Positions 18,266-27,016 of a stretch of DNA of 64,000 bases are shown in pieces (positions within the stretch are counted from its first letter, which is position 1; every line of letters begins with the position of its first letter). The notes beneath the pieces were generated by a model. The model had not been told where the DNA came from and did no database searches. It saw only the letters and a program-made list of their open reading frames with translations. The position numbers and the translations under genes are program-made. Source of the DNA: Mycobacterium sp. OTB74 (GTDB lineage: Bacteria; Actinomycetota; Actinomycetes; Mycobacteriales; Mycobacteriaceae); contig NZ_JARXVD010000002.1 in NCBI RefSeq assembly GCF_029892685.1, positions 62,001 to 126,000 on the forward strand, given 5' to 3'.

Positions 18266-18694
18266 ATGGCGCTATCCAAGGACGAACGCGAACAGTTTCT
18301 GGCCGAGCCACACATCGGGGCCTTGTCGGTCAACGCCGGCCCCGACCGCGGACCGCTGACGGTGCCGATCTGGTACCAGTACACGCCCGGCGGCAAGCTC
18401 TGGCTGCTGACCGGTCCTGGTTCCCGTAAACACAAGCTGATCGAAGCCGCCGGGCACTTTTCGCTGATGGTCGAGCGGTTGGAGCCGACGACGCGCTACG
18501 TCGCGGTCGACGGCCCGGTGCTCAGCATCGAGCCGGGTACCGACGAGCAGCTGGTCGAGATGGCGACTCGCTACCTGGGCGCCGAGAAAGCCCCGGCGTA
18601 CGTGGAGTTCTCCAAGCGCGAGCACGGCGCCACTGTGGTCGTCACGCTTGATCCCAAGCACTGGCTGTCGGCGGATCTCGGCGCCATCATCTGA
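18266..18694 (+). CDS. Pyridoxamine-5'-phosphate-oxidase-fold protein (F420/FMN family)
   Basis: A 142-residue split-barrel protein. It begins MALSKDEREQFLAEPHIGALSV and shows the family blocks VPIWYQYTPGGKLWLLTG and SRKHKLIEAAGHFSLMVERLEPTTRYVAVDGPV. Such mycobacterial proteins bind F420, FMN or haem-breakdown products; binding specificity is not visible. The start at ATG 18266 fits the family; the long frame upstream is antisense to the VWA gene. It converges on the TetR gene with 11 bases between stops. Confidence 0.88.
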   Translation: MALSKDEREQFLAEPHIGALSVNAGPDRGPLTVPIWYQYTPGGKLWLLTGPGSRKHKLIEAAGHFSLMVERLEPTTRYVAVDGPVLSIEPGTDEQLVEMATRYLGAEKAPAYVEFSKREHGATVVVTLDPKHWLSADLGAII

Positions 18695-18705
18695 ACCGAA
18701 GAAGC

Positions 18706-19257
18706 TCAGTCGGGCAGTCCCAGCGCCGCCATCGCACCATCGACGCTCGCGTGGCACAACTGCTCGTAGGGCGTATCCGGATACTGCAGGCAGCAGTCCT
18801 GCAGACCGCCGAACGCTATAACTGAGCGGACCGACTGGTCCAGGGTGGGTCGACGGCCGAACACCACCTTGCCCAGCCGGTCCCGCCAGGCCAGCAAGGC
18901 GTCGATCAAGCCGAGGTCGGCCAGGGTGGTCAGTTCGGAGACGATCAGCACCAAATCGGCGCGATGCCGGTAGTGAAAGTCGAAATAGCCCTGCAGCAGT
19001 TCTCGGGGTGTCGCCCGATTCGATCCACGCAGCCGCTCCTGGTGCGCGACAAAAGCCTCGCCCTCGTCTATCAGGGGCTGCAGGATGCTTCGGACCAGAT
19101 CCTCACGTGACCGGAAGTGGTAGTAAAGCGCCGGCTTGGTGATGCCGAGCCGGTCGGCGATGTCCTGCAGGCTGGTGCGTTGCACGCCCTTCTGGGTGAA
19201 CAGCTCGCGCGCCACATCCTGGATGCGCTGCCGGGTCTCCGACGGGGGCTTGGCCAC
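18706..19257 (-). CDS. TetR-family repressor, divergent from FAD monooxygenase
   Basis: A 183-residue TetR-type regulator with an N-terminal HTH (residues about 8-55; GVQRTSLQDIADRLGITKPALYYHFRSREDL) and an all-helical ligand-binding half. It starts at GTG 19257 and is divergent from the monooxygenase gene, with 82 bases between. That gap holds a symmetric pair of palindromes likely to be its operator, so the most probable role is repressing itself and the oxygenase. Confidence 0.92.
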   Translation of the reverse strand: MAKPPSETRQRIQDVARELFTQKGVQRTSLQDIADRLGITKPALYYHFRSREDLVRSILQPLIDEGEAFVAHQERLRGSNRATPRELLQGYFDFHYRHRADLVLIVSELTTLADLGLIDALLAWRDRLGKVVFGRRPTLDQSVRSVIAFGGLQDCCLQYPDTPYEQLCHASVDGAMAALGLPD

Positions 19258-19270
19258 GTAGCCACCCTAA

Positions 19271-19325
19271 CTTACTTAACGAGCAGTAAGCTGATTGCGC
19301 CCGTCACTTACCGATCGTTAAGTAA
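19271..19325. promoter_or_regulatory. Paired palindromic operator between TetR and monooxygenase
   Basis: Two palindromes: 19271-19290 (CTTACT...AGTAAG arms) and 19306-19323 (ACTTACCGATCGTTAAGT, one mismatch). In addition an 11-base sequence TTACTTAACGA at 19272-19282 recurs as its exact reverse complement at 19315-19325. The layout fits one TetR dimer site per divergent promoter. Confidence 0.72.
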
Positions 19326-19339
19326 ATGGGGAGAAACCG

Positions 19340-20527
19340 ATGAAAGTGCTGATCTCCGGCGCCAGCATCGCCGGACCCCTGCTCGCATACTGGCTCGCCC
19401 GAGGCGGATGCGACGTCGCCGTCGTCGAACGCGCCCCGGCGCTCCGCAAGACCGGCGGCCACGCCGTCGACCTGTTCAGACCTGCCATGGACATCTCGGA
19501 ACGGATGGGCGTGCTCGACCGCATCGAGGCACATGCCACCGGCACCACCCGACTGATCGCCCACCAACCGCCGGCTACCCGGCCGACAAATATCGATTAC
19601 GTCAAAGTGGTCGCCATGGTGTCCGACAGGCATGTCGAGATCATGCGCGACGACCTCAGCGCCATCTACTACGACGCCGCTCGCGACGCCGCTGACTTTC
19701 GGTTCGGCGACCAGATCACCGCCATCGCCGACGACGGTCAGGTGGCCTTCGAACACGCGCCGTCCGAACACTTCGACGTGATCGTCGGAGCCGACGGGTT
19801 GCACTCGGGTGTGCGCCGCTTGGTGTTCGGAGAGCACGTTCCGGAGCAGTTTCTCGGCGGCTATCTCTCGGTGGTATCAGTGCCGAAATCCCTTGCCCGC
19901 AACGGTGAAATGGTCGGTTACCTGGTGCCCGGGAAAATCGCCATGATCTACACCGCTGACCATCTCGACGATGCGCGGGCGGTGTACATCTTCCGTCCCG
20001 GCGGACCCATGGATTACGACCACCGCGACGTCGCACGGCAGCAACGTCAACTGGGTGCGGCCTTCGGCGGCATGGCGCCCGAGGTCGACCGTTGGCTAGA
20101 GGAAGTCGACCACACCCCGGCGTTCTACTTCGACGCCATCACCCAACTGCAGATGAGCACCTGGTCTCGCGGCCGGGTAACGCTGGTCGGCGACGCCGGG
20201 TACTGCCCGGGCCCAGCAGTGGGCGGCAGCACCAGCCTGGCGGTGTACGGCGCCTACGTCCTGGCCGCCGAAATTGCAAGGGCTGGTGACGATTACGCCG
20301 CAGCATTCGCCAACTACGAACGAACCATGGCCGCACCGGTGTCCGGCAGCCGCAAGCTGGCGGCCGTTAACGCCAAGACTATCGTACCCGGATCACGTTG
20401 GGGCATAAAGGCTTTGATGGGCACCGCACGGACCATCTCACTGCTGCCCATAGGGCTGACGCAATCACTGGCCCGGCTCAACCCGAAAGGTGTCCGGCTC
20501 TACGACACCATGCCGCTACCTGACTAG
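19340..20527 (+). CDS. FAD-dependent aromatic-type monooxygenase
   Basis: A 395-residue flavoprotein of the UbiH/TetX type. The N-terminal Rossmann motif is KVLISGASIAGPLLAYWLA with the adenine-ribose E in VVERAP; the second FAD motif is LVGDAGYCPGPAVGGSTSLA; an intermediate DG motif is VIVGADGLHSGVRR. Enzymes of this group hydroxylate aromatic or polyketide compounds, sometimes antibiotics. Its divergent TetR neighbour and shared operator suggest induction by its substrate or a related compound. Confidence 0.92.
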   Translation: MKVLISGASIAGPLLAYWLARGGCDVAVVERAPALRKTGGHAVDLFRPAMDISERMGVLDRIEAHATGTTRLIAHQPPATRPTNIDYVKVVAMVSDRHVEIMRDDLSAIYYDAARDAADFRFGDQITAIADDGQVAFEHAPSEHFDVIVGADGLHSGVRRLVFGEHVPEQFLGGYLSVVSVPKSLARNGEMVGYLVPGKIAMIYTADHLDDARAVYIFRPGGPMDYDHRDVARQQRQLGAAFGGMAPEVDRWLEEVDHTPAFYFDAITQLQMSTWSRGRVTLVGDAGYCPGPAVGGSTSLAVYGAYVLAAEIARAGDDYAAAFANYERTMAAPVSGSRKLAAVNAKTIVPGSRWGIKALMGTARTISLLPIGLTQSLARLNPKGVRLYDTMPLPD

Positions 20528-20598
20528 CCGGCCTTAGCGCTCTCGCGCCGCCAACGATCCATAGCAATCGGCGGATCGAGGAGCGTAACGTTTTCCAG

Positions 20599-21051
20599 GT
20601 GACTAGCGTGTCCGCATTCGCCGAGCTCTCGGCACTCGATCACGGTCTTTGCGTGCTCAGCACCCTGCGCGGCGATGGCAGCATCCAGTCCTCGGTGGTC
20701 AATGCCGGCGTGATGGCACACCCACGAACCGGTCAACCGGTCGTTGCCCTGGTCGCCATCGGCGGCGCACGCAAGTTGCGTCACCTCCGCGCTGACTCCA
20801 GGGCCACCGTCGTTGCCCACGCCGGCTGGCAATGGGCGACGGTCGAGGGAACCGCCGAGATCATCGGCCCCGACGACCCGCATCCGGAGGTCGATGCCGA
20901 GGGACTGAGGCTGTTGTTACGCAACATCTTTACCGCGGCCGGTGGCACCCATGACGACTGGGACACCTATGACCGAGTCATGCGCGAGGAACGTCGAGCT
21001 GCCGTCCTGATCTCGCCTACCCGGGTGTATTCGAACCCCACACCGCGCTGA
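20599..21051 (+). CDS. PPOX-class F420-dependent protein (TIGR03618-like)
   Basis: A 150-residue split-barrel protein with the pattern of mycobacterial F420-dependent PPOX enzymes: LSTLRGDGSIQSSVVNAGVMAHP, then ARKLRHLRADSRATVVAHAGWQWATVEGTAEI. It begins at GTG 20599. It follows the monooxygenase by about 70 bases on the same strand and might share its transcription. The specific reaction cannot be deduced. Confidence 0.85.
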   Translation: MTSVSAFAELSALDHGLCVLSTLRGDGSIQSSVVNAGVMAHPRTGQPVVALVAIGGARKLRHLRADSRATVVAHAGWQWATVEGTAEIIGPDDPHPEVDAEGLRLLLRNIFTAAGGTHDDWDTYDRVMREERRAAVLISPTRVYSNPTPR

Positions 21052-21232
21052 GATTAGGTAATACCCGACAGGGACGGGCGAAAAATCTGAGTAGCCAATA
21101 CTCAACATTTTCGGCCCAATACCAGCGATGATCCAAGCACGGGTGAACAACACCCGGGCGGGTCTGAGTTCGGGGCGGACACTCCGGTGCTTCGGGTCTG
21201 ATGCCGGCGCACAACGAGCACAGGAGACGACG

Positions 21233-24200
21233 ATGTCGCCACTTGTACAGAACCAGCCTGCCCGAACAGGGGCCGTAGTGAGCGCAGGGCGCCTTGTGGG
21301 CCGCGTCGGGGGGCTAGCCGCAGCACTAGGTGTTGGTGTGGCAGTGGCGGTTTCGCTGGGCACACCTCCGGCCAGGGCGGATGACTCAGCAGGGAGCGCC
21401 TCGTCGAGCGACGGAGTCTCCCCATCGGACTTACACCATTCGTCGACCAGCGGAAAGAATGCGCCACAGCACCGGTTATCCCCGACGAAGCGCGTAGCGT
21501 CACCGGAATCGGCTGCCACACAGACCTCGATCGGGACCACCCCCGCGTCCGTAGCCGCAACGTCACCAGGAGCCGCGCAGCAGGTCAATAACTCAGCGCC
21601 GCACAAGAATTCCCGAGTCACAGGCAATACCACGCGCGTGAGCCCGGCCGCGGTGCCCACACCGGCGCCGGCACAGTCAACTGCGCGGGGGTCGGCCAGC
21701 GGGTCGGCATCGTTGAGCAGTACGAGCACCCCAGTCGCCAAGCCTGCAGCCGCACCGGCCACCTCGCAGCCCACCACCCCCGTCCTCGCAATCAGCACTA
21801 CCAACAAGATCGTGCCCGCGCCGACCACCTCGACACCGGCCGCCTCAAGCGTGGTGAACAGCGTGTTCTCCGGGGTGCTAGGCGGACCGTCGACGCTGCC
21901 CACCGGCGTGACGGACACCGACACGCCGCTGGTGCTGGGTCTGCTGCAGTGGTCGCGCCGCCAGAGCACCCCGACCACCCTGAGTTCGTCGACCACTGTT
22001 GCCACATCGACCAGCCAGTTGCTCAACACCTCCGCACCGGTCTCGGCAACCGCGGTGGTCGCCGCGGCGGCGCCGTCGACGGTCTCTGCGGCCCTGACGA
22101 GTTCGATCGCAACGACTTCGCCCGTCGGCGTAGCTGTCAGTCCTAACGGAAACACGGTTTACGCCCTCAACGGCGGCACGGGCGGGTTCTTCGGGTTCGG
22201 TGGCAGCCCAGCATCAGTGGCGCTCATCAATGCCAGCACCGGCCAAGTAACTGCGAACACGCCCCTGGCGTCGGCGGCAACCGGCATCGTGGCCGGCCCC
22301 AACGGCATTGTGTACGTGCTCAACAGCGGCACCAGCGGATTCTTCGGATTCGGTGCTGCCAACGGTTCAGTCTCGACGATGAACTCCGCAGGCACGGTGA
22401 CCCAGACGATCGGTGTCGGCGCGTCACCGACCGATCTGGCCATCTCCGGAAACAACCTGTACGTGCTCAACGGCGGCTCGACGGGCTTCCTCGGCTTCGG
22501 CAGCTCGCCAAGTTCGGTCACGGTGATCGACACCACCAACAACACAGTCAGTCGGACCATCGCGCTGAACTCGGCAGCCAGCGCTATCGCCGCCAGCCCC
22601 ACCGGCACCCTGTACGTAACCACTAAGGGCAGCAACGGTTTCCTTGGCTTCGGTGCAACGCCAGGCCAGGTGCAGGCCATCAATCCCGTCACGGGCACGG
22701 TGACCCAAACCATCGCTGCTGGAACAGCACCTGGCCGAATTGCCTTCAGTCCCAGCGGTGCAACAATGTACGTCCTCAATGGGGGCACCCCGGGCTTCTT
22801 CGGACTCGGTGGCACACCGGGGTCGCTTGCCGTCATCGACGCCGCCACCGGTCAGGTCGGCAGTACAGTGCCCGTCGGTGCGGCAGCCAGTGATGTGATC
22901 GTCAGCCCCAACGGCAGCCGGGTCTATGTCGCCAACGGCGACGACACCGTCAGCATCATCGACACCGCCAGCAATACCGTTGTCCAGAAGGTCGCGGTCG
23001 ACCCCTCACCCGCACCCGCCAACCAACGACTCGCGCTCAGCCCCGACGCCACCACCCTGTACGCCACCGACGGACCGGAGAACCGGATAGGGGTCGTGTC
23101 GCTGAACTACGTCGTCGGTAGCGGGGTAAACGTCCTGGGCACCGTCAATATCCCTGGAATTCCTTGGGGTACACCGGTATTGAGCGCCGACGGCACGCAC
23201 GCCCTGGTCACCACCACTGTCAGCAGCCTGACGGCCGGCATCAGTACTCGAATAGCACTGGTCGACTCCGCCACCGGTACCCAGACCGGCCCCACTGTCA
23301 CAGTCCCGGGCAACGCATCGGGGATACCGCTGTTAACCGCCGACAGCACCCACGCCGTGGTCACCACCACCGTGACCGACCCGACCACCGGCAGCGCAAC
23401 CCGGGTAGCGCTGTACAACACCGCTACCGGCACCCAGACTGGCACCGCCCTGACCATCCCCGGCACCGCGACGGGCTCTGTACTGAGCGCCGACGGCACC
23501 CACGCTCTGATCACCACCGTCGTCTACGACTCAGCCACGGATTCGAACTCGACCCGGGTGGCAGTGCTCGACACGACCACCGGCGCACAAACCGGCACCA
23601 CCCTGAACATCGCAGGCCTGGCGTCGGGCTCACCGCTATTGCTGGCCGACCGCCGTCACGTGCTCATGGACACCACAGTCACCAACCTGGCCGGCAACAC
23701 CACCCAGGTAGCGCTGATCGACACCACGACCGGCACCCAAACCGGCACCACGCTCACCCTCCAAGGGACCCCACCCGGTGTACCGGTACTGAGCGCCGAC
23801 GGCACCCACGCCCTGATCACCACCAGCGTCTTCACTCAGTCCACCGGTGATACCACCCAGGTTGCGTTGATCGACACCACGACCGGCACCCAAACCGGCA
23901 CCACCGTCACCCTGACCGGTTCCGCAGCGAGCCCGCGCCTGTTGAGCGCCAACGGTTCTCAGGCTCTCATTACCACCATCTCCGGAGACTCGACCAACGG
24001 ATTCACCACCCGGGCCGCGGTGTTCAACACCACAACCGGCGCCCAGACCGGCAGCACCCTCACCCTTACCGGCGCCGAGTCGGGCTCCCCCGTGCTCGCT
24101 GCCGACGGCACCAATGTCGTCATCACCACCAGCGCCTATGACTCAACCGTCGGCTCCACCGCCCGGTTGGCAGTGTTCAACACCACCACCGGCACCCAAA

Positions 24201-24793
24201 CCGGCAGCACCCTGACCCTCGGCGGTGACCCAAGGGGCGTTCAGCTGATCAACGGCGACGTCCACCACGCCCTGATCACCACCGCCGTATACGACTCGCT
24301 CACAAGCACTTTCACTACCCGGGCAGTGATGGTCGACCTCACCACCGGCGCCCAGACCGGCACCGCCCTGAACATTCTCGGCGATTCAGTCGGGTATCCG
24401 CCGGTGCTGAGCGGCGATGGTAGCCACGCCCTGATCACCAGCTACAACGACAATGCGACTCCACACACAACCCGGGTAGCAGTGCTCAACGCCATCACCG
24501 GCACTCAGACGGGTACGACTCTCACATTCGGTCCGGAGACGAGTGCATCGGCGGTGCTGCTCCCCGACGGCACGCATGCGCTGATCACCACGGGCAGCAG
24601 TGGCGGCACCCAGGTGACGCTGATCGACCTCACCACAGGCGCCCAAACCGGCACCCCGATCAACCTCGCAGGCGCAGAGATAGGTCGAGTGCTGTTGACT
24701 GCCAATGGAACTCGCGCTCTTGTCACGACCTACACCTTCGACCCATTCAGTCAGACGTATACAACCCAGGAGACCGTCCTCCAGGTTGGCTAG
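21233..24793 (+). CDS. Large secreted repeat protein with YVTN-type beta-propeller repeats
   Basis: A 1186-residue exported protein. The start is ATG 21233 with an AGGAG site upstream; the in-frame ATG at 21128 is unlikely. Residues 17-48 form a signal segment (GRVGGLAAALGVG...ARA) nearly identical in pattern to the one at 41455. Residues about 50-285 are Ser/Thr/Ala/Pro-rich. From about 290 to 625 there are seven YVTN-like propeller repeats; five carry an unusual GF(F/L)G(F/L)G loop. From about 626 to the end come roughly eleven further repeats with DGTHALITT and TG(T/A)QTG cores. Repeats average about 51 residues throughout, implying two or more propellers. No catalytic motif is seen. Confidence 0.88.
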   Translation: MSPLVQNQPARTGAVVSAGRLVGRVGGLAAALGVGVAVAVSLGTPPARADDSAGSASSSDGVSPSDLHHSSTSGKNAPQHRLSPTKRVASPESAATQTSIGTTPASVAATSPGAAQQVNNSAPHKNSRVTGNTTRVSPAAVPTPAPAQSTARGSASGSASLSSTSTPVAKPAAAPATSQPTTPVLAISTTNKIVPAPTTSTPAASSVVNSVFSGVLGGPSTLPTGVTDTDTPLVLGLLQWSRRQSTPTTLSSSTTVATSTSQLLNTSAPVSATAVVAAAAPSTVSAALTSSIATTSPVGVAVSPNGNTVYALNGGTGGFFGFGGSPASVALINASTGQVTANTPLASAATGIVAGPNGIVYVLNSGTSGFFGFGAANGSVSTMNSAGTVTQTIGVGASPTDLAISGNNLYVLNGGSTGFLGFGSSPSSVTVIDTTNNTVSRTIALNSAASAIAASPTGTLYVTTKGSNGFLGFGATPGQVQAINPVTGTVTQTIAAGTAPGRIAFSPSGATMYVLNGGTPGFFGLGGTPGSLAVIDAATGQVGSTVPVGAAASDVIVSPNGSRVYVANGDDTVSIIDTASNTVVQKVAVDPSPAPANQRLALSPDATTLYATDGPENRIGVVSLNYVVGSGVNVLGTVNIPGIPWGTPVLSADGTHALVTTTVSSLTAGISTRIALVDSATGTQTGPTVTVPGNASGIPLLTADSTHAVVTTTVTDPTTGSATRVALYNTATGTQTGTALTIPGTATGSVLSADGTHALITTVVYDSATDSNSTRVAVLDTTTGAQTGTTLNIAGLASGSPLLLADRRHVLMDTTVTNLAGNTTQVALIDTTTGTQTGTTLTLQGTPPGVPVLSADGTHALITTSVFTQSTGDTTQVALIDTTTGTQTGTTVTLTGSAASPRLLSANGSQALITTISGDSTNGFTTRAAVFNTTTGAQTGSTLTLTGAESGSPVLAADGTNVVITTSAYDSTVGSTARLAVFNTTTGTQTGSTLTLGGDPRGVQLINGDVHHALITTAVYDSLTSTFTTRAVMVDLTTGAQTGTALNILGDSVGYPPVLSGDGSHALITSYNDNATPHTTRVAVLNAITGTQTGTTLTFGPETSASAVLLPDGTHALITTGSSGGTQVTLIDLTTGAQTGTPINLAGAEIGRVLLTANGTRALVTTYTFDPFSQTYTTQETVLQVG
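22140..24780 (+). repeat. Internal protein repeats, about 18 units of about 51 codons
   Basis: The first block (22140-23110) has seven units each containing (L/V)Y(V/A)LN-like strands; the second (about 23110-24780) has ten TG(T/A)QTG strands and eleven DGT(H/R)AL strands at about 153-base intervals. Nucleotide identity between second-block units is high enough to be seen by eye, implying recent unit duplication. Confidence 0.8.
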
Positions 24794-24810
24794 CCGCATG
24801 CCCGAGCACG

Positions 24811-24842
24811 CAAAAGCCCCCGACTCGCGCCGGGGGCTTTTG
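24811..24842. terminator. Convergent intrinsic terminator
   Basis: A 12-base-pair hairpin CAAAAGCCCCCG / CGGGGGCTTTTG with an 8-base loop, lying between the convergent stops of the repeat protein (24793) and fadB (24854). A-rich and T-rich arms allow use in both directions. Confidence 0.9.
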
Positions 24843-24853
24843 ACGTTTTGTGC

Positions 24854-27001
24854 TTAGTTTTCCAGCGAAGCCGGCGGCAGGAAGCGGTCGCCGTACTTGG
24901 CGGCCAGTTCCTTGGCCCGGGCCACGAAGGCGGCCTTGCCGACACCGAGCGGACCTTCGTAGCCGACGATGTACTGCGCCGAGCCACCGGTGTACGGCGG
25001 GTAGCCGATGCCCATGATCGAACCGATGTTGGCATCGGCGGTCGAGGTCAGCACGCCCTCGTCGATGCACTTCTGGGTCTCCAGAGCCTCAGCGAACAGC
25101 ATGCGGTCGATCATGTCCTGCAACGGAATTGACGTCGAGCCCGAGTTGAACGTCTCGGCCAGGCCCGGCCACAGCTGGGTCCGCTTGCCGTCGACGTATT
25201 CGTAGAAGCCTGCACCCTTCAGGCGCGACGGGCGACCGATCTCGATCATCTTCTCCACGACAGCCTCGGCCGGGTGCGCCACGTAGGTGCCACCCTCGTC
25301 CTCGACGCCCTTGCGGGATGCCGTGGCGATCTTGTGCATGAGCTCCAGGTTCAGCTCATCGCTCAGCTGCAGCGGCGCCGCCGGGTAACCGGCCTGTGAG
25401 CCGGCCTGCTCGATCGATGCGGCCGCAACGCCCTCGCCCAGCATGGCCAGCGCCTCGTTGACGAAGGTGCCGATCACGCGCGAGGTGAAGAAGCCGCGGC
25501 TGTCGTTGACGACGATCGGGGTCTTCTTGATGGCCAGGACGTAGTCGAACACGCGTGCCAGCGCCTCGTCAGAGGTCTTCTCGCCCTTGATGATTTCCAC
25601 CAGCGGCATCTTGTCGACCGGCGAGAAGAAGTGGATACCGATGAAGTCCTCCTGGCGCTTCACACCGGCCGCCAGACCGGTGATCGGCATGGTGGAGGTG
25701 TTCGAACCGAGGATGGCATTGGGCTCGACGATGTCCTCGATCTCCTGGAACACCTTGTGCTTGAGTTCCTGGTTCTCGAACACGGCCTCGATCACGAAGT
25801 CGACGCCCTTGAGATCCGCAGGATCGGCGGTGGGGGTGATCTTGGCGAGCAACGCCGCGGACTTCTCTTCGGTCGTCTTGCCACGCTTGAGTGCCTTGGC
25901 TTCCAGGCCCTCCGAGTACGCCTTGCCCTTCTGGGCGGCCTCGATGGTGACGTCCTTGAGCACCACGTCGTAGCCGGCCTTGGCCGAGACGTAGGCGATG
26001 CCGGCGCCCATCATGCCCGCACCGAGCACACCGATCTTGGTGATCGGGGTCTTGCCGATGCCCTCGGGACGGCTGCCGCCACCGTTGATGTGCTGCAGAT
26101 CAAGGAAGAACGCCTGAATCATGTTCTTGGCGGTCTGGCCGGTGACCAGCTTGGTGAAGTAGCGGCTCTCGATGCGGGACGCAGTGTCGAAGTCGACCTG
26201 CGCACCCTCGACGGCCGCATCCAGGATGAGCCGCGGTGCGGGCATCGGAGCACCCTTGAGCTGCTTGCGCAGCAGTGCCGGGAACGACGGCAGGATGGCT
26301 GCCAGCGCCGGGGAGGCGGGGGTGCCGCCGGGCATCTTGTAGCCCTTGACATCCCACGGCTGGGTGTGGGACTCGGGGTTGGCCTTGATCCATGCCTTGG
26401 CGGCCGGGACCAGTTCCTCGACGGTGCCGACCAGCTCGTCGACCAGACCGGTGGCCCGCGCCTTGGCCGGGCTGAAGCGGGTGCCCTGGCTCAGCACCTC
26501 CATGAAGGCCTTCTGGATGCCGAACATCCGGACGGTGCGGGTGACGCCGCCGCCACCGGGCAGCAGGCCCAGGGTGACCTCGGGCAGACCGACTTGGCTG
26601 CCACGCACGTCCGCGGCGATGCGGTGGTGACACGCCAGCGCGATCTCCAGGCCGCCACCGAGCGCGGCGCCATTGATGGCGGCGACGACGGGCTTGCCCA
26701 GGGTCTCCAGAGCACGCAGGTCAGCCTTGATGGTCTCGACCAGCTCGAACGCCTCAGCGGCGTCGTCGGGCCCGATGCTCATCATGCCCTTGAGGTCACC
26801 GCCGGCGAAGAAGGTCTTCTTCGCGCTGGTGATGACCACACCGGTGATCGAATCCTTCTCGGCCACAAGGCGATCCACAGTGTTGTGCATGGATTCCTTG
26901 TAGTGCTCGTTCATCACGTTGGCCGAGCCGGTCGGGTCGTCCAGCGTCAGGGTGACGATGCCGTCGGCATCCTTGTCCCACTGAATGGTGTTCTGTGCCA
27001 T
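24854..27001 (-). CDS. fadB: Fatty-acid oxidation FadB: enoyl-CoA hydratase / 3-hydroxyacyl-CoA dehydrogenase
   Basis: Bifunctional beta-oxidation protein of 715 residues, matching Rv0860. Residues about 1-190 are the enoyl-CoA hydratase domain (oxyanion region with AINGAALGGGLEIAL and a catalytic GLPEV/GLLPGGGG block); from about residue 320 the NAD-binding Rossmann motif GVLGAGMMGAGIAYV starts the 3-hydroxyacyl-CoA dehydrogenase, with the catalytic-type IGIHFFSPVDKMPLVEI segment, followed by the two C-terminal helical domains. It sits 15 bases after fadA in one operon and pairs with FadA thiolase to complete the cycle. Normal length. Confidence 0.96.
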   Translation of the reverse strand: MAQNTIQWDKDADGIVTLTLDDPTGSANVMNEHYKESMHNTVDRLVAEKDSITGVVITSAKKTFFAGGDLKGMMSIGPDDAAEAFELVETIKADLRALETLGKPVVAAINGAALGGGLEIALACHHRIAADVRGSQVGLPEVTLGLLPGGGGVTRTVRMFGIQKAFMEVLSQGTRFSPAKARATGLVDELVGTVEELVPAAKAWIKANPESHTQPWDVKGYKMPGGTPASPALAAILPSFPALLRKQLKGAPMPAPRLILDAAVEGAQVDFDTASRIESRYFTKLVTGQTAKNMIQAFFLDLQHINGGGSRPEGIGKTPITKIGVLGAGMMGAGIAYVSAKAGYDVVLKDVTIEAAQKGKAYSEGLEAKALKRGKTTEEKSAALLAKITPTADPADLKGVDFVIEAVFENQELKHKVFQEIEDIVEPNAILGSNTSTMPITGLAAGVKRQEDFIGIHFFSPVDKMPLVEIIKGEKTSDEALARVFDYVLAIKKTPIVVNDSRGFFTSRVIGTFVNEALAMLGEGVAAASIEQAGSQAGYPAAPLQLSDELNLELMHKIATASRKGVEDEGGTYVAHPAEAVVEKMIEIGRPSRLKGAGFYEYVDGKRTQLWPGLAETFNSGSTSIPLQDMIDRMLFAEALETQKCIDEGVLTSTADANIGSIMGIGYPPYTGGSAQYIVGYEGPLGVGKAAFVARAKELAAKYGDRFLPPASLEN

Positions 27002-27016
27002 GGTTCTTCGTTCTCC

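Noticed and set aside
12700-24800. A prophage or integrated element in the accessory block
   Set aside because: No integrase, att duplication, tRNA target or phage structural genes are visible; genes have host-like composition.
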